The translations under genes were made by a program, and so were the position numbers. From the NCBI GenBank assembly GCA_026770025.1, contig JAMXDE010000016.1, forward strand, positions 620,001 to 684,000: a stretch of DNA of 64,000 nt, written 5' to 3'. Source of the stretch: Craspedostauros australis. Taxonomy: Eukaryota > Bacillariophyta > Bacillariophyceae > Mastogloiales > Achnanthaceae. Below the pieces are notes generated by a model. It did not search any database. It was not told the origin of the DNA and saw only the letters and a program-made list of their open reading frames with translations. Of the stretch, positions 43,965 through 52,642 are shown one piece after another. Position 1 is the stretch's first letter; the number at the start of each line of letters is the position of its first letter.

Positions 43965-45362
43965 TCAAAGGAGATCCTCGGCTGCCTCAATCTCCGTCTC
44001 CTTGTCCGCAGTCTCTTCGGCCTCCGAATCCACGGTCTGATCTTGAGGAGGAGGAGCGATACTGGCAACAACCTCATCCGAAGTCTCCAAGACCGGCATG
44101 AGCTTCTTCCAGGCCTCATTGAGCTTGGTCGTGTACTCAATCTGTATCTTCGCGTACTCCCGGATGCACTTCTTCATGTTGATACCCAGCAGAGGTTGCG
44201 CGCGCGACGCCTCGCGGATCAGACGTGCCGAGCAATCCTCCAGCGCCACCTTGATGGGATCCGCCTCGCGTTGCAGGGAATGCTTCTCGGCTGCGAGACG
44301 TTCCGTGACCTCCGGCGGCTTCAACGCCTTGGCGGCCTTGTCGAATGCCGTCTCCTTGTCGTTTATCTGCTTGAGCTTGGTGGTGTAGGTGACTTGGAGG
44401 GTGCGTCGCTTCTTGAGGGCCACGTTGAAGGCCTGAATGTCGAGGATGATCTGGTGCATGGAGGCCTCGAAGTTGGACTTCTCGAGGCGATGCTGCTGCT
44501 CGAAGAGGTTGGTGCATTCGTCGGAGAATTCGATGACGCCCGACATGGCGTTGAGGACGTCGTCCTGCGAGTTCTTGACGTTGTTCTGGTGCGTGCTCTT
44601 CCACGCGGCCACCGGGATGCCGAAATCATGGATGCCGTTGGATCTGTCGATGGTGGATTTGACGAGGGCCTGGCTGGCGAGCATGAGCTGCTTGGCATGG
44701 ATCTCGACCTCCCCGATGTACTCCTTGATGACGTTGATCTCGGGATCCTCCTTGGTCTGCTCGATCTCGACCTGCCCCGCCCGCACCTGCATGAGGGTGT
44801 TGGCCTTGGCGAAGAAGTTGCCGACCCTCTTTCCCACGGTGGCGGCCGTGCTGGCCTCCTCGGTATCCTCCTCGTGCGTGTTGGGCCTGGCATTCTCGAC
44901 CGTCTGCTTGGCCGTGTCGAAGTCATCCCCGATCTCCGCCGTCATGAAGGGCGTCATGCTGGGTGCGTCCTTGAGCTCGTTGTGATCGAGCACGGCCCTC
45001 AGGAACTTCTCCAGGTTGATGCGGCGCGATTCGATGAACTCATCCGAGAACTTGACGTCGTTCTTGAGGGCGCGCTTGTGAGGGATGATGGGAATGATGG
45101 CGCCCGGCAGCTCCGTCTGGAGGCGTTTGTACAGCCACTGGAAGTCCGAGTACCGGCGCTTCACGGTGGCTCGGTCGGTGGCCACGGTGTAGGCCGTGTA
45201 CATGTTGCGGCCCTCGCCTTCGTTGGCGGCATCCTTGATTGAGACTTCCACCATCGTTGCTGTCTTGACGTAGTTGGACCACAGGCTCGGATCTAGCAGG
45301 GCAACCTGATTCTGATGCTGTTCGCTCTGGCTCTGGACGATCGGCAGCTTGCGTTGCGGCAT
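43965..45362 (-). CDS. PX-BAR sorting nexin
   Basis: A single-exon 465-aa protein starting at MPQRKLPIV (45362). An in-frame ATG at 45527 would add 55 residues that look like leader sequence. The PX domain spans ~30-145: YTVATDRATVKRRYSDFQWL with the basic/aromatic R-Y-S-D-F motif for phosphatidylinositol 3-phosphate, and IIPIIPHKRALK (the PxxP-containing loop), then RRINLEKFLRAVLDH. The remaining ~300 residues are an alpha-helical BAR region with heptads (QIILDIQAFNVALKKRRTLQ; ADPIKVALEDCSARLIREAS), matching SNX1/2/5/6-type proteins that tubulate endosomes with retromer. The acidic C-terminal tail is unremarkable. The antisense frame is a shadow. Confidence 0.88.
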   Translation of the reverse strand: MPQRKLPIVQSQSEQHQNQVALLDPSLWSNYVKTATMVEVSIKDAANEGEGRNMYTAYTVATDRATVKRRYSDFQWLYKRLQTELPGAIIPIIPHKRALKNDVKFSDEFIESRRINLEKFLRAVLDHNELKDAPSMTPFMTAEIGDDFDTAKQTVENARPNTHEEDTEEASTAATVGKRVGNFFAKANTLMQVRAGQVEIEQTKEDPEINVIKEYIGEVEIHAKQLMLASQALVKSTIDRSNGIHDFGIPVAAWKSTHQNNVKNSQDDVLNAMSGVIEFSDECTNLFEQQHRLEKSNFEASMHQIILDIQAFNVALKKRRTLQVTYTTKLKQINDKETAFDKAAKALKPPEVTERLAAEKHSLQREADPIKVALEDCSARLIREASRAQPLLGINMKKCIREYAKIQIEYTTKLNEAWKKLMPVLETSDEVVASIAPPPQDQTVDSEAEETADKETEIEAAEDLL

Positions 45363-46043
45363 CAGCGGTTTCTCGGCCCTCTCTTCTTTGTCCTCTCTTG
45401 TAGAATAATACACGTAGTATATGCAGCAGTCTGCTGTTGTGCTATCGCGGCTCTTCCTGCTCCTGGTATTCCTGTCCGGTTTTTGGGTATGTCGTGTGGT
45501 TTCGCACAATGTGATGCTTGGAGGCATTCAGATGCAGGCACAGATACAGATACAGATTCAAATGCGTGTGGAAGTGGAAGAAGGCAGATGCGGCTGGGTG
45601 GGTCACAACGGAGATGGTCGGAATGAGATCCGTCGTTTCTTCCGCGCTGTTCGTGTGTCTTTCGCGAATTTGCTTCAATTGTGTTCTCTTTGATTCATGC
45701 TTCAAGCAGTCCGTCAAGTCAATGTGCCTATGATCATGGCGGTTTGAGTCCATGTAGTCATTCTTCATTTCGCGTCACAACCAAGAACACGCGCCAAAAA
45801 CATAGAAGCAGAAGTTGCGCTCGATGGTTCAACAACCACAATGACGGAGGCGTCTTGGACGCAGGCGTCTCTTCTCCCACCACGCAAGTTGCCCACAACC
45901 TGCCCGCAAGTAAGGAGGCGAAGCGGCATTGTCACGCGTGGCTCGTACGACCACAAGCACAACCACAAGCACTCCACTGCTGTCCAGAGACCACGAACAG
46001 CGCAGCAAGAAGAAGAAGAAAGAGAAGAAAAACGGTCTTTTGA
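45363..46043. other. Divergent intergenic region
   Basis: 680 bp between sorting nexin and HAD gene starts. A CAGATA hexamer-like tract occurs at ~45537-45560. No gene supported. Confidence 0.45.
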
Positions 46044-46700
46044 ATGGGAGCAGCATTGTCGTGCCTCGCACCGAACGAAATGTCGACAACCACCAGCACA
46101 ACACCGCAGTCGCAGCAACAGGCAGAGCAGGACTCGCAGCCACCATCGTTGCAACAGACGCCTCAAGAGACAAGCCCGGTGGATGCCGCCATCCTGAGAC
46201 TCAAAGAAATCGGAGTCAACTTGCTGGCCATCGACTTCGACCATACCATCCTGAGCGTGCACACGGGCGGCCGTTGGCAGGACTCGCTCGAAGCACTGCT
46301 GCCGCACGTGCGCCCCGAGTTCCGACAGCTCATCCCCGCCGCATTGGCCAACGACATTCAAGTGGCCATCGTCACCTTCACGCCGCAGATTCGGTTGGTA
46401 CGTGGCGTGCTCGATACCCTCCTGGGCATGGATCTGGCGCAGCAGGTTCCGATTCGCGGCAACGACCGCTCGTGGCAGTACAATGGCAAAGGATCCACGG
46501 CGGGAAAGCAGGCGCATATCGCCAGCGCCGTGGAGGAGATCGAGACGCGTCAGAATGTGCTGATAACGAGGGAGACCACTCTGCTCATTGATGATGACGC
46601 GGCCAATATCCGGGCGGCGTTGACGCACAAGACCAGGGCCGTGTGGCTCAATCCCAAAAAGCCGCATCGGATGCTGCGGGACATCAGCAAGCTGCCTTGA
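46044..46700 (+). CDS. HAD-family phosphatase with N-terminal acylation motif
   Basis: A single-exon 218-aa protein. The haloacid-dehalogenase core is LLAIDFDHTILSVHTGGRW, with nucleophile Asp64 and acid/base Asp66 (DxDxT). A motif II-like VAIVTFTPQ and a motif IV-like LLIDDDAANI follow, with K in GKGSTAGKQAH as the probable motif III Lys. The N-terminus MGAALSCLAP has Gly2 and Cys7, which fits N-myristoylation plus palmitoylation, so membrane tethering is likely. A Gln/Thr-rich linker (residues 10-45) separates the tether from the enzyme. Related heterokont and protist proteins are uncharacterised small HAD phosphatases; the substrate is unknown. Confidence 0.75.
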   Translation: MGAALSCLAPNEMSTTTSTTPQSQQQAEQDSQPPSLQQTPQETSPVDAAILRLKEIGVNLLAIDFDHTILSVHTGGRWQDSLEALLPHVRPEFRQLIPAALANDIQVAIVTFTPQIRLVRGVLDTLLGMDLAQQVPIRGNDRSWQYNGKGSTAGKQAHIASAVEEIETRQNVLITRETTLLIDDDAANIRAALTHKTRAVWLNPKKPHRMLRDISKLP

Positions 46701-47048
46701 ACAGGAACAAATTGCGTGAGTGCAGAAGCTGATTAGAACAAGAATGAGCACCAATTGTGAAGTCCAGGTGAGGCCCAAGTGAACTCCAAGCGAAGGTGTC
46801 AAGATGTATTCATACCAGGATCTATGAGACAGCCGAAGTGAGCAATTAAACAGAACAATCGAGATTCCGTGCACACAACAAGCCAAAGTAAAAGGGAAGA
46901 GAAGGCAACTCAACTTCACTCGGCACATGTCAAAACAAGTGAAGTCTTGGTGTACTTGTAAAAGTCTTTCATAATAGCATGAAAACAGAGCAATCACTGA
47001 TAAATATCCCGGCCGTCCATGCTCTGTCCATTCCCTCCCGCAAGTAGA
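46701..47048. other. Convergent 3' region
   Basis: About 350 bp between converging stops; AG-rich with several AAGTGAA words. Probably 3' UTRs. Confidence 0.5.
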
Positions 47049-48086
47049 CTATTGCTGCTCCACAGTCTCACTTTCGAACAACCACGAGATGGTGCCAACG
47101 AAGGGGATGAAATCCGTGACGGGTTGCTCTTCTCCTCGCACGCGCCGCAACACGAACGGCTGCAATACCGACAACACGACGGTATCCACCGCGAAGGCCA
47201 GAAAGGTGCGATCCGTCTGCACCAACCGCCCCAATTCGGACCACTCTTGCGCCGTTGCCGTTGTGACGCACGAAAGGACGGCGTAGGCCACGACAGCCGT
47301 CGCTATGCCGCCAAATCCTGCGGACACGACGGCATTCTTGCCGCATCCTTCCTTGGGCGTCTCCCATTCCGTCGCGCACAAGTACGGCAGCAAGAAGGCG
47401 TTGGTCAGATTGATGCTCAAGATCAACCACGTGCCCAGCAGCACGGGCCGCGCCAAGCGTTTGGCGTCGCACCACAAGATCGGCAGCAAGGCGAAGATCC
47501 ACGATTCCACGAAGTTGAAGGCCGCCAACCGCGGCGCGTTGGATGTCAACGGCGTGGCCGACAGCAAGTCGGAGAGATAGAAGAAGTGCTTGGAATCTTC
47601 CAAGATGGGTGCCAGATCTTCGTCCGTGACAGGCCATCCCGGAGTCGTCGTCGGGATGAAGTCGGGCACGGGCCATCCCGAGACGGCGGCGGCCGCACCG
47701 AAGATCAGGAGGTACCAGTAGAGGAATGCGGCGGCGGCGAGTCCTGCTGCGATCGGGACATTCGTCGTGTTGTCATCATTTCCGTCACCGTTGGCGGATG
47801 CCTTCAATTGCATCGACGTTTGTCGTGGGTTGTGAATGTTGTCATTGGAGATGGTGGGACAAGATTGCAGCGATGGCAAGAAGGACGGAGAGCCTGTCCT
47901 TGTGACTGCCGTTGAGGTTGCTGATGCTGATGCTGATGCTGCCGCCAATGGCTTGAGTGGTTGCAACGGTGCGGCGAACCCTTCAACGGAAGAAGAGAGG
48001 AAACAGCAGAAGCAACAGCAGCTGAGCAAGAGACCCCACGAGACGACCATCGTCGGTCGAGTCATCTGTTTGCTTTTGAACGGCAT
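47049..48086 (-). CDS. Plastid-targeted multi-pass membrane protein, unknown
   Basis: A single-exon 345-aa protein. The N-terminus has a Cys-rich hydrophobic core (MVVSWGLLLSCCCFCCFL) ending SSVEG-FAAPL, a textbook ASAFAP motif with Phe37, then an Ala/Ser/Thr-rich transit region to ~115. The mature part has about five transmembrane segments: IAAGLAAAAFLYWYLLIFGA, FVESWIFALLPILWC, LLGTWLILSINLTNAFLLPY, FGGIATAVVAYAVLSC and FLAFAVDTVVLSVLQPFVL. Short soluble loops contain DFIPTTTPGWPVTDEDLAPI. This points to a plastid envelope or thylakoid membrane protein of roughly 230 residues. I do not recognise the family; a transporter or assembly factor are both possible. Confidence 0.75.
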   Translation of the reverse strand: MPFKSKQMTRPTMVVSWGLLLSCCCFCCFLSSSVEGFAAPLQPLKPLAAASASASATSTAVTRTGSPSFLPSLQSCPTISNDNIHNPRQTSMQLKASANGDGNDDNTTNVPIAAGLAAAAFLYWYLLIFGAAAAVSGWPVPDFIPTTTPGWPVTDEDLAPILEDSKHFFYLSDLLSATPLTSNAPRLAAFNFVESWIFALLPILWCDAKRLARPVLLGTWLILSINLTNAFLLPYLCATEWETPKEGCGKNAVVSAGFGGIATAVVAYAVLSCVTTATAQEWSELGRLVQTDRTFLAFAVDTVVLSVLQPFVLRRVRGEEQPVTDFIPFVGTISWLFESETVEQQ

Positions 48087-49142
48087 CGTGGAAGATCACG
48101 GAGACGCCTGCTGAATGTGCCTTCTCGTCGTTGTCTGTCAATTGAAGTCCGACTGGATTCAGTGGAATGGAATGGAGCGATGGTGCATGCAAGTGTGGAT
48201 ACGGATGCGGATACAGATACAGATACAGATGAGCTCTCCATCATCAGTCTCTCTCTTCACTCTTCCTTTCTTGCCATGCTCCCCTGTTCCTTGTTCCCGA
48301 CGGATGAGACCACGATCTTGTTTGTCTTCCTTGTGGACAAGAACGACATTCTGTGTCCCGCCAAAGATGTGACCAAAAGCGTTCGGTGGAGTTGGACTCA
48401 TCCGATTAACGCATTCGTTTGGCGAGAGGTGAGCAAAAGACGTCACATCGCGGTTTCGGACTATTGTCCGTCTGCCACGTGGCCAGAAACAGATGGGAGT
48501 CGCACCAGTCCTCTCCATTGAAAACGCAAGGAGTTTTGTGCCCACGCACGTTCGGGGTGTTTGGGGAACACAATTGAACACGACAAAGCGCACAAGTTCT
48601 CGTGGCCACGAGGCAGGAGTTGAAACGGCAACCACGAACAGCACCGATGACAGCAACGCGACGGGAAGACGTCACCAATACGAACGACGAACGACTACCA
48701 ACAACCTCCTGGGACGCTGACATCAACAAACGAGAAGGGGAGAAGAGGCATCAAAAGAAGGAAGAAGAGCCTCTTGGGGAAGATTGTGGTGACAACTCGC
48801 GAATTCGAGTTGACGGCAAGGAGAGTGCAAAACAGACAGGCCAGCCCATCTCCATACATTCCCACGCATCCACCCGCGTCCACGTTCATACTCATACTCA
48901 TACTCACGCTGACATTGAAAGTGGCAAGGTCGCAGGAGAAGACGAAGCTCAAACACAACTTCGGTTGCAATTGCAAACACAAGACCACAGGTGCATTGTA
49001 TTGGATTGCATTCGAGAACAAGCCCACAAGACCACGAACTGGTGGAAAGCACATCGCCACCGCACCGGAAGTATTATACTATCAGTAGTACTGCCCTGCC
49101 CTTCATCGATTGGGTAACGCAGTACTCTCCACACAACACAAG
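48087..49142. other. Divergent intergenic region
   Basis: 1.05 kb between two divergent starts. A GATACG/GATACA hexamer tract lies at ~48196-48230. No gene supported. Confidence 0.45.
48196..48230. repeat. Hexanucleotide tract (GATACR)n
   Basis: Five to six imperfect hexamers GATACG, GATGCG, GATACA, GATACA, GATACA, just upstream of the plastid membrane protein gene. A similar short tract lies near 45540. Confidence 0.65.
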
Positions 49143-52100
49143 ATGACCGTCATGAAAGGAGGACGACGACTCGCCATACTTCTGGCGACGGCGCTGCCAT
49201 TGCTGGCGGAGAACAATCCCATCCCACCGGTCGACGCGCTCTCTACCATCGATGCTGCCACGGACGTTGCAGGTCACTTGCAGCTCGACCACGGAGACGA
49301 GACTGATCACAGCATCGACGCCGCGAGCTCCATGCATGCGGATGACGTCGCCTTGAAGCCATTGCACAAGATGCAGCAGCAGCATTCCTTATCAGAGGAT
49401 CTGCCTCATCGGGCTGGGGATCATATGCGTGGCCAAGATGACAACGTGGAAGCTGGACAGCAAGACTCGGATGACCGCGCTGCTGCTGATGCGCACGCAG
49501 ACAACAACGATTCGGTGGATGCCGCAGCAACAGCCTCTCAAGTTGATCAAGCCAATCCCAATGACGATCATGAGGATGAGGATGACATGAACAATCCGAA
49601 ACACGCTGAGGCAGAAGGGGCGACCGATGAGAATGAGGCCGATAAACAACATCACAACCATAAGCACAACCACAAGCCGAGCCCAAGTGACGACGATGCA
49701 CGAACTGAGGCGGACGATGATACTGGTACGACGCAGCCTGATGATGATGCGGCGATTGTTGCAGAGGACAATGTTAAAGATCCCGCAACACTCAATGTTC
49801 ATGTCAACCAGGATGATTCTGAGCACAACGCAGCAACGGATGCTGCTGCTTCGGAACTTCCATCGCAGCAACAGGCATCGGACCATCCAGACACGGGGGA
49901 CGAGGCAGCAACGCGAGCGGACGGATTCAATCGCTTCTCGGTCGACTACGCCAGCAAATCGGCCGGCGCCCTCGTCTTGGAAAAGTCCAAGAACTTCCAG
50001 GGCACATCCAACCTGCTGCACGGCGACAAGGACAAGTACGCCATCACGCCCTGCGACGTCGAGAACAAGTTCATCGTCGTCGCCTTGTCGGAGGATATCC
50101 TCGTCAAGATGATCACAATCTCAAACTACGAACGTTTCTCGTCCCGCATCAAGGAATTTCAAGTCGTGGGCAGCCAGAGGATGGAGAACTGGAGGCAGCT
50201 CGGCAACTTCACGGCCAAATCGGCCAACGGCGAACAGAGCTTTGACGTCGAGAATCCCACGTGGGCGCGATACTTGCAATTCCGATTCATCACGCATTAT
50301 GGCAGCGAACATTACTGCACCATCAGCCAGATCAAGGTGCACGGCAGCACCATCCTGCAGGGTGTCTACGAGAGTTGGCCGGAGGATGGCGATGCGGAAG
50401 ACGAACAACACGATGTCGAGTTGATTGGTATGGCGACGCAGCAACATACACAGGACAATGCATCTCTGGACACTGTGGAGGGTGATGACGCCGCGTCCAC
50501 TCATATGAACATCGTCGATGCGTCCGCGAATACGATGGGTTCCACCACGACGGCTGATTCAGAAACAGATCCATCCGTCGATGCTCAAAACACTGCAGAG
50601 AATGCAGACCAGGGACACGATGACACCAATCACAGCAGCAGCAGCATCGGCGATAGCACAAATATCAACGGTATCGATAGCAATCGCAATGCGGAGAAGC
50701 GCGGCAACAGTGGAGCCGCAGGAGATGATGATCGCGTGCTTCCAATACACACAAATGAGGCGCTCATTTCGGCAACCGTCGAAAGTGAAGGCACCATCCA
50801 CTTTACAGGCTCGGACATGACTGCTTGGAACACCAACTTGCAAAATCAACTGCCGAACCTCATCTTCAACACGCAGCACCAACCCGAACCGGAGAGAACC
50901 ACGATGGAGAGCATCCTGGAAGCCGGTAGCGATGAAGATCTGTTTGCATCGATGTACGACCTCATTCCAGAAACCATGAGCACGTTGTCGTCGGAATCCA
51001 GGCAATCGCCCGGTCGCAAGAATCAAAGCGACGCCTTCACCTTGCAGCAAATCGGCAATGCCGCCTTTGAATCCATATACCTCACGTCGCGCATCGCGAC
51101 CGATGTGGCAAGCGTCGCGAAGAACCTCTGGTCGGTAGATGCCTCCAAACCGATTCAGGTTCCCAAACTCCAAAAGATCGCTTCGTCCATCACGCACGCG
51201 GAGGCCGTCGAAGAGGTCGTGGTAGAACCCATCGTTGCAGAAAAACTGGACGTGGCGGAGGACATCGCACAGAATGCAGAAACAGTCTCCACTGCATCAT
51301 CATCATCACCCTCGTCTTCTTCTTCCAGTGATGGTAGTGACACTTCATCACCATCATCACTACAGCATCGTCGAACATCTCCCGACTCAACCAAATTGGA
51401 AGCCGTGAAGGAAGCAAAGCCCGAGACAACCGTGTCCGCGGATAGCAAGCCAGCGCAACCAGCGGAACAACCAAAGATCGTGAAGAAGGACGAGAAGCAA
51501 AATAACATGATCAAGGTGGAGCCTGGCGCCGTGGATGACAAGATGCTCGGCGTTCTGTCCGAAAGCCTTCCAACAGCTGCCTGCCTCCTCGAATTGGACT
51601 ACCAAAAGTTCAAGGCTGCAGTGTTGGCAGGGAAGAAATCGTCCTCGTCAACCGGTGGCTCGGCAGGGCCCGGCAATCCCATGGAACCAACCTTCAAGAA
51701 GCTCACGGATGAGATCTTCAGCCTCCAGACCAACCTTCAGGTGCAGGAGCAGTTCCAGAAGATCTCCGCCGGATGCTACCGACAGGTGCTGCTCGAGGCA
51801 ATGTCCGAGCTGTCATCCTTGAAGACCGAACAGGAGGATCGCATCCGCAGATTGGAGGAACGGTTCGAACGATCCTTCTTGGACAGCATTATGGCGTCGG
51901 CCAAGCAGCACGGCCCGATGGTGCTGTCGCACGGCAAGATGGTGGTAACGACGGCGTACTACGTCTCCTCCACCATCATGGAAAAAGGACTGCGGGCATC
52001 GCGGTCCATCATGTCCACTCTCGCAGCTGACGATACGGCCGCCACACTGCAGCAGCACCTCTCCCAGCAATACCTGCCAGCGTTGACATCGATCGTGGAT

Positions 52101-52415
52101 GTCGTCGACGAGCGCATGAACATGTTCGAACTGGGCAATACAGCCATCTCCATGATGCAGATCCTCCAGATCGTCATCGTGCTTGTGTGCCTGCATATGG
52201 TCATCTCCATGCGATGGTTCGGCAATCAGGGACGCAAGCTCAAGGCCAAGCTGCAGAGGGTGCGCGTCGATCCACCTGCGACGCCCATCCGCAAATCGAG
52301 CAGCATGGAAGCGTCGACGACAGATGACGACGATGATGAGACACCGAACGATGCCGCAAAGGAAATTCCACCTGACGTGCCGCTGTTAATTGCGGAATCG
52401 GTTGCATCCGAATAA
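49143..52415 (+). CDS. SLP/Osteopotentia-type mid-SUN-domain protein
   Basis: A single-exon 1090-aa protein. The start is the first ATG; an N-terminal hydrophobic stretch (LAILLATALPLLA) is a probable signal peptide. Residues ~40-255 are acidic, Asp/His/Asn-rich and disordered. The SUN domain spans ~260-415: FSVDYASKSAGALVLEKSKN, then LHGDKDKYAITPC, FIVVALSEDILVKMITISNY, WRQLGNFTAKSANGEQSFDV and YLQFRFITHYGSEHYCTISQ with a conserved Cys pair. A long low-complexity middle follows, with coiled-coil segments around 860-915 (EQFQKISAGCY; LSSLKTEQEDRIRRLEERFE). One transmembrane helix lies near 1004-1023 (MMQILQIVIVLVCLHMVISM) with a basic then acidic tail. Mid-SUN proteins (yeast SLP1, animal SUCO) sit in the ER/nuclear envelope and aid membrane-protein folding or integrity. 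The role here is inferred by architecture. Confidence 0.85.
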   Translation: MTVMKGGRRLAILLATALPLLAENNPIPPVDALSTIDAATDVAGHLQLDHGDETDHSIDAASSMHADDVALKPLHKMQQQHSLSEDLPHRAGDHMRGQDDNVEAGQQDSDDRAAADAHADNNDSVDAAATASQVDQANPNDDHEDEDDMNNPKHAEAEGATDENEADKQHHNHKHNHKPSPSDDDARTEADDDTGTTQPDDDAAIVAEDNVKDPATLNVHVNQDDSEHNAATDAAASELPSQQQASDHPDTGDEAATRADGFNRFSVDYASKSAGALVLEKSKNFQGTSNLLHGDKDKYAITPCDVENKFIVVALSEDILVKMITISNYERFSSRIKEFQVVGSQRMENWRQLGNFTAKSANGEQSFDVENPTWARYLQFRFITHYGSEHYCTISQIKVHGSTILQGVYESWPEDGDAEDEQHDVELIGMATQQHTQDNASLDTVEGDDAASTHMNIVDASANTMGSTTTADSETDPSVDAQNTAENADQGHDDTNHSSSSIGDSTNINGIDSNRNAEKRGNSGAAGDDDRVLPIHTNEALISATVESEGTIHFTGSDMTAWNTNLQNQLPNLIFNTQHQPEPERTTMESILEAGSDEDLFASMYDLIPETMSTLSSESRQSPGRKNQSDAFTLQQIGNAAFESIYLTSRIATDVASVAKNLWSVDASKPIQVPKLQKIASSITHAEAVEEVVVEPIVAEKLDVAEDIAQNAETVSTASSSSPSSSSSSDGSDTSSPSSLQHRRTSPDSTKLEAVKEAKPETTVSADSKPAQPAEQPKIVKKDEKQNNMIKVEPGAVDDKMLGVLSESLPTAACLLELDYQKFKAAVLAGKKSSSSTGGSAGPGNPMEPTFKKLTDEIFSLQTNLQVQEQFQKISAGCYRQVLLEAMSELSSLKTEQEDRIRRLEERFERSFLDSIMASAKQHGPMVLSHGKMVVTTAYYVSSTIMEKGLRASRSIMSTLAADDTAATLQQHLSQQYLPALTSIVDVVDERMNMFELGNTAISMMQILQIVIVLVCLHMVISMRWFGNQGRKLKAKLQRVRVDPPATPIRKSSSMEASTTDDDDDETPNDAAKEIPPDVPLLIAESVASE

Positions 52416-52642
52416 TGGGCATCCATGTTGCTAAAGCACGGTATGTAGTAAAACAACTGTAGAACATTAGCTATGCCAACAGAATATTTCGAAGACCACA
52501 TGACACCCGTATGCGCTCTGCAGAGTACACGTGCTTGCAACGCAATCGCAATGGCCGAGTACTTTACAATACGATGTCGGCTCGTCTAGTAAACACCACA
52601 TTGCGTTGCATCGCGTTGCCTTGCATTGCTCTGCCTATCCGT
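52416..52642. other. Convergent 3' region with GCRTTG low-complexity tract
   Basis: Short gap between converging stops. The part next to the PRP3 stop (~52598-52637) is a degenerate tract of GCATTGC/GCGTTGC words. Confidence 0.6.

Noticed and set aside
43860-45242. 460-codon open frame antisense to the sorting nexin
   Set aside because: Shadow frame; the PX-BAR protein on the minus strand is clear.
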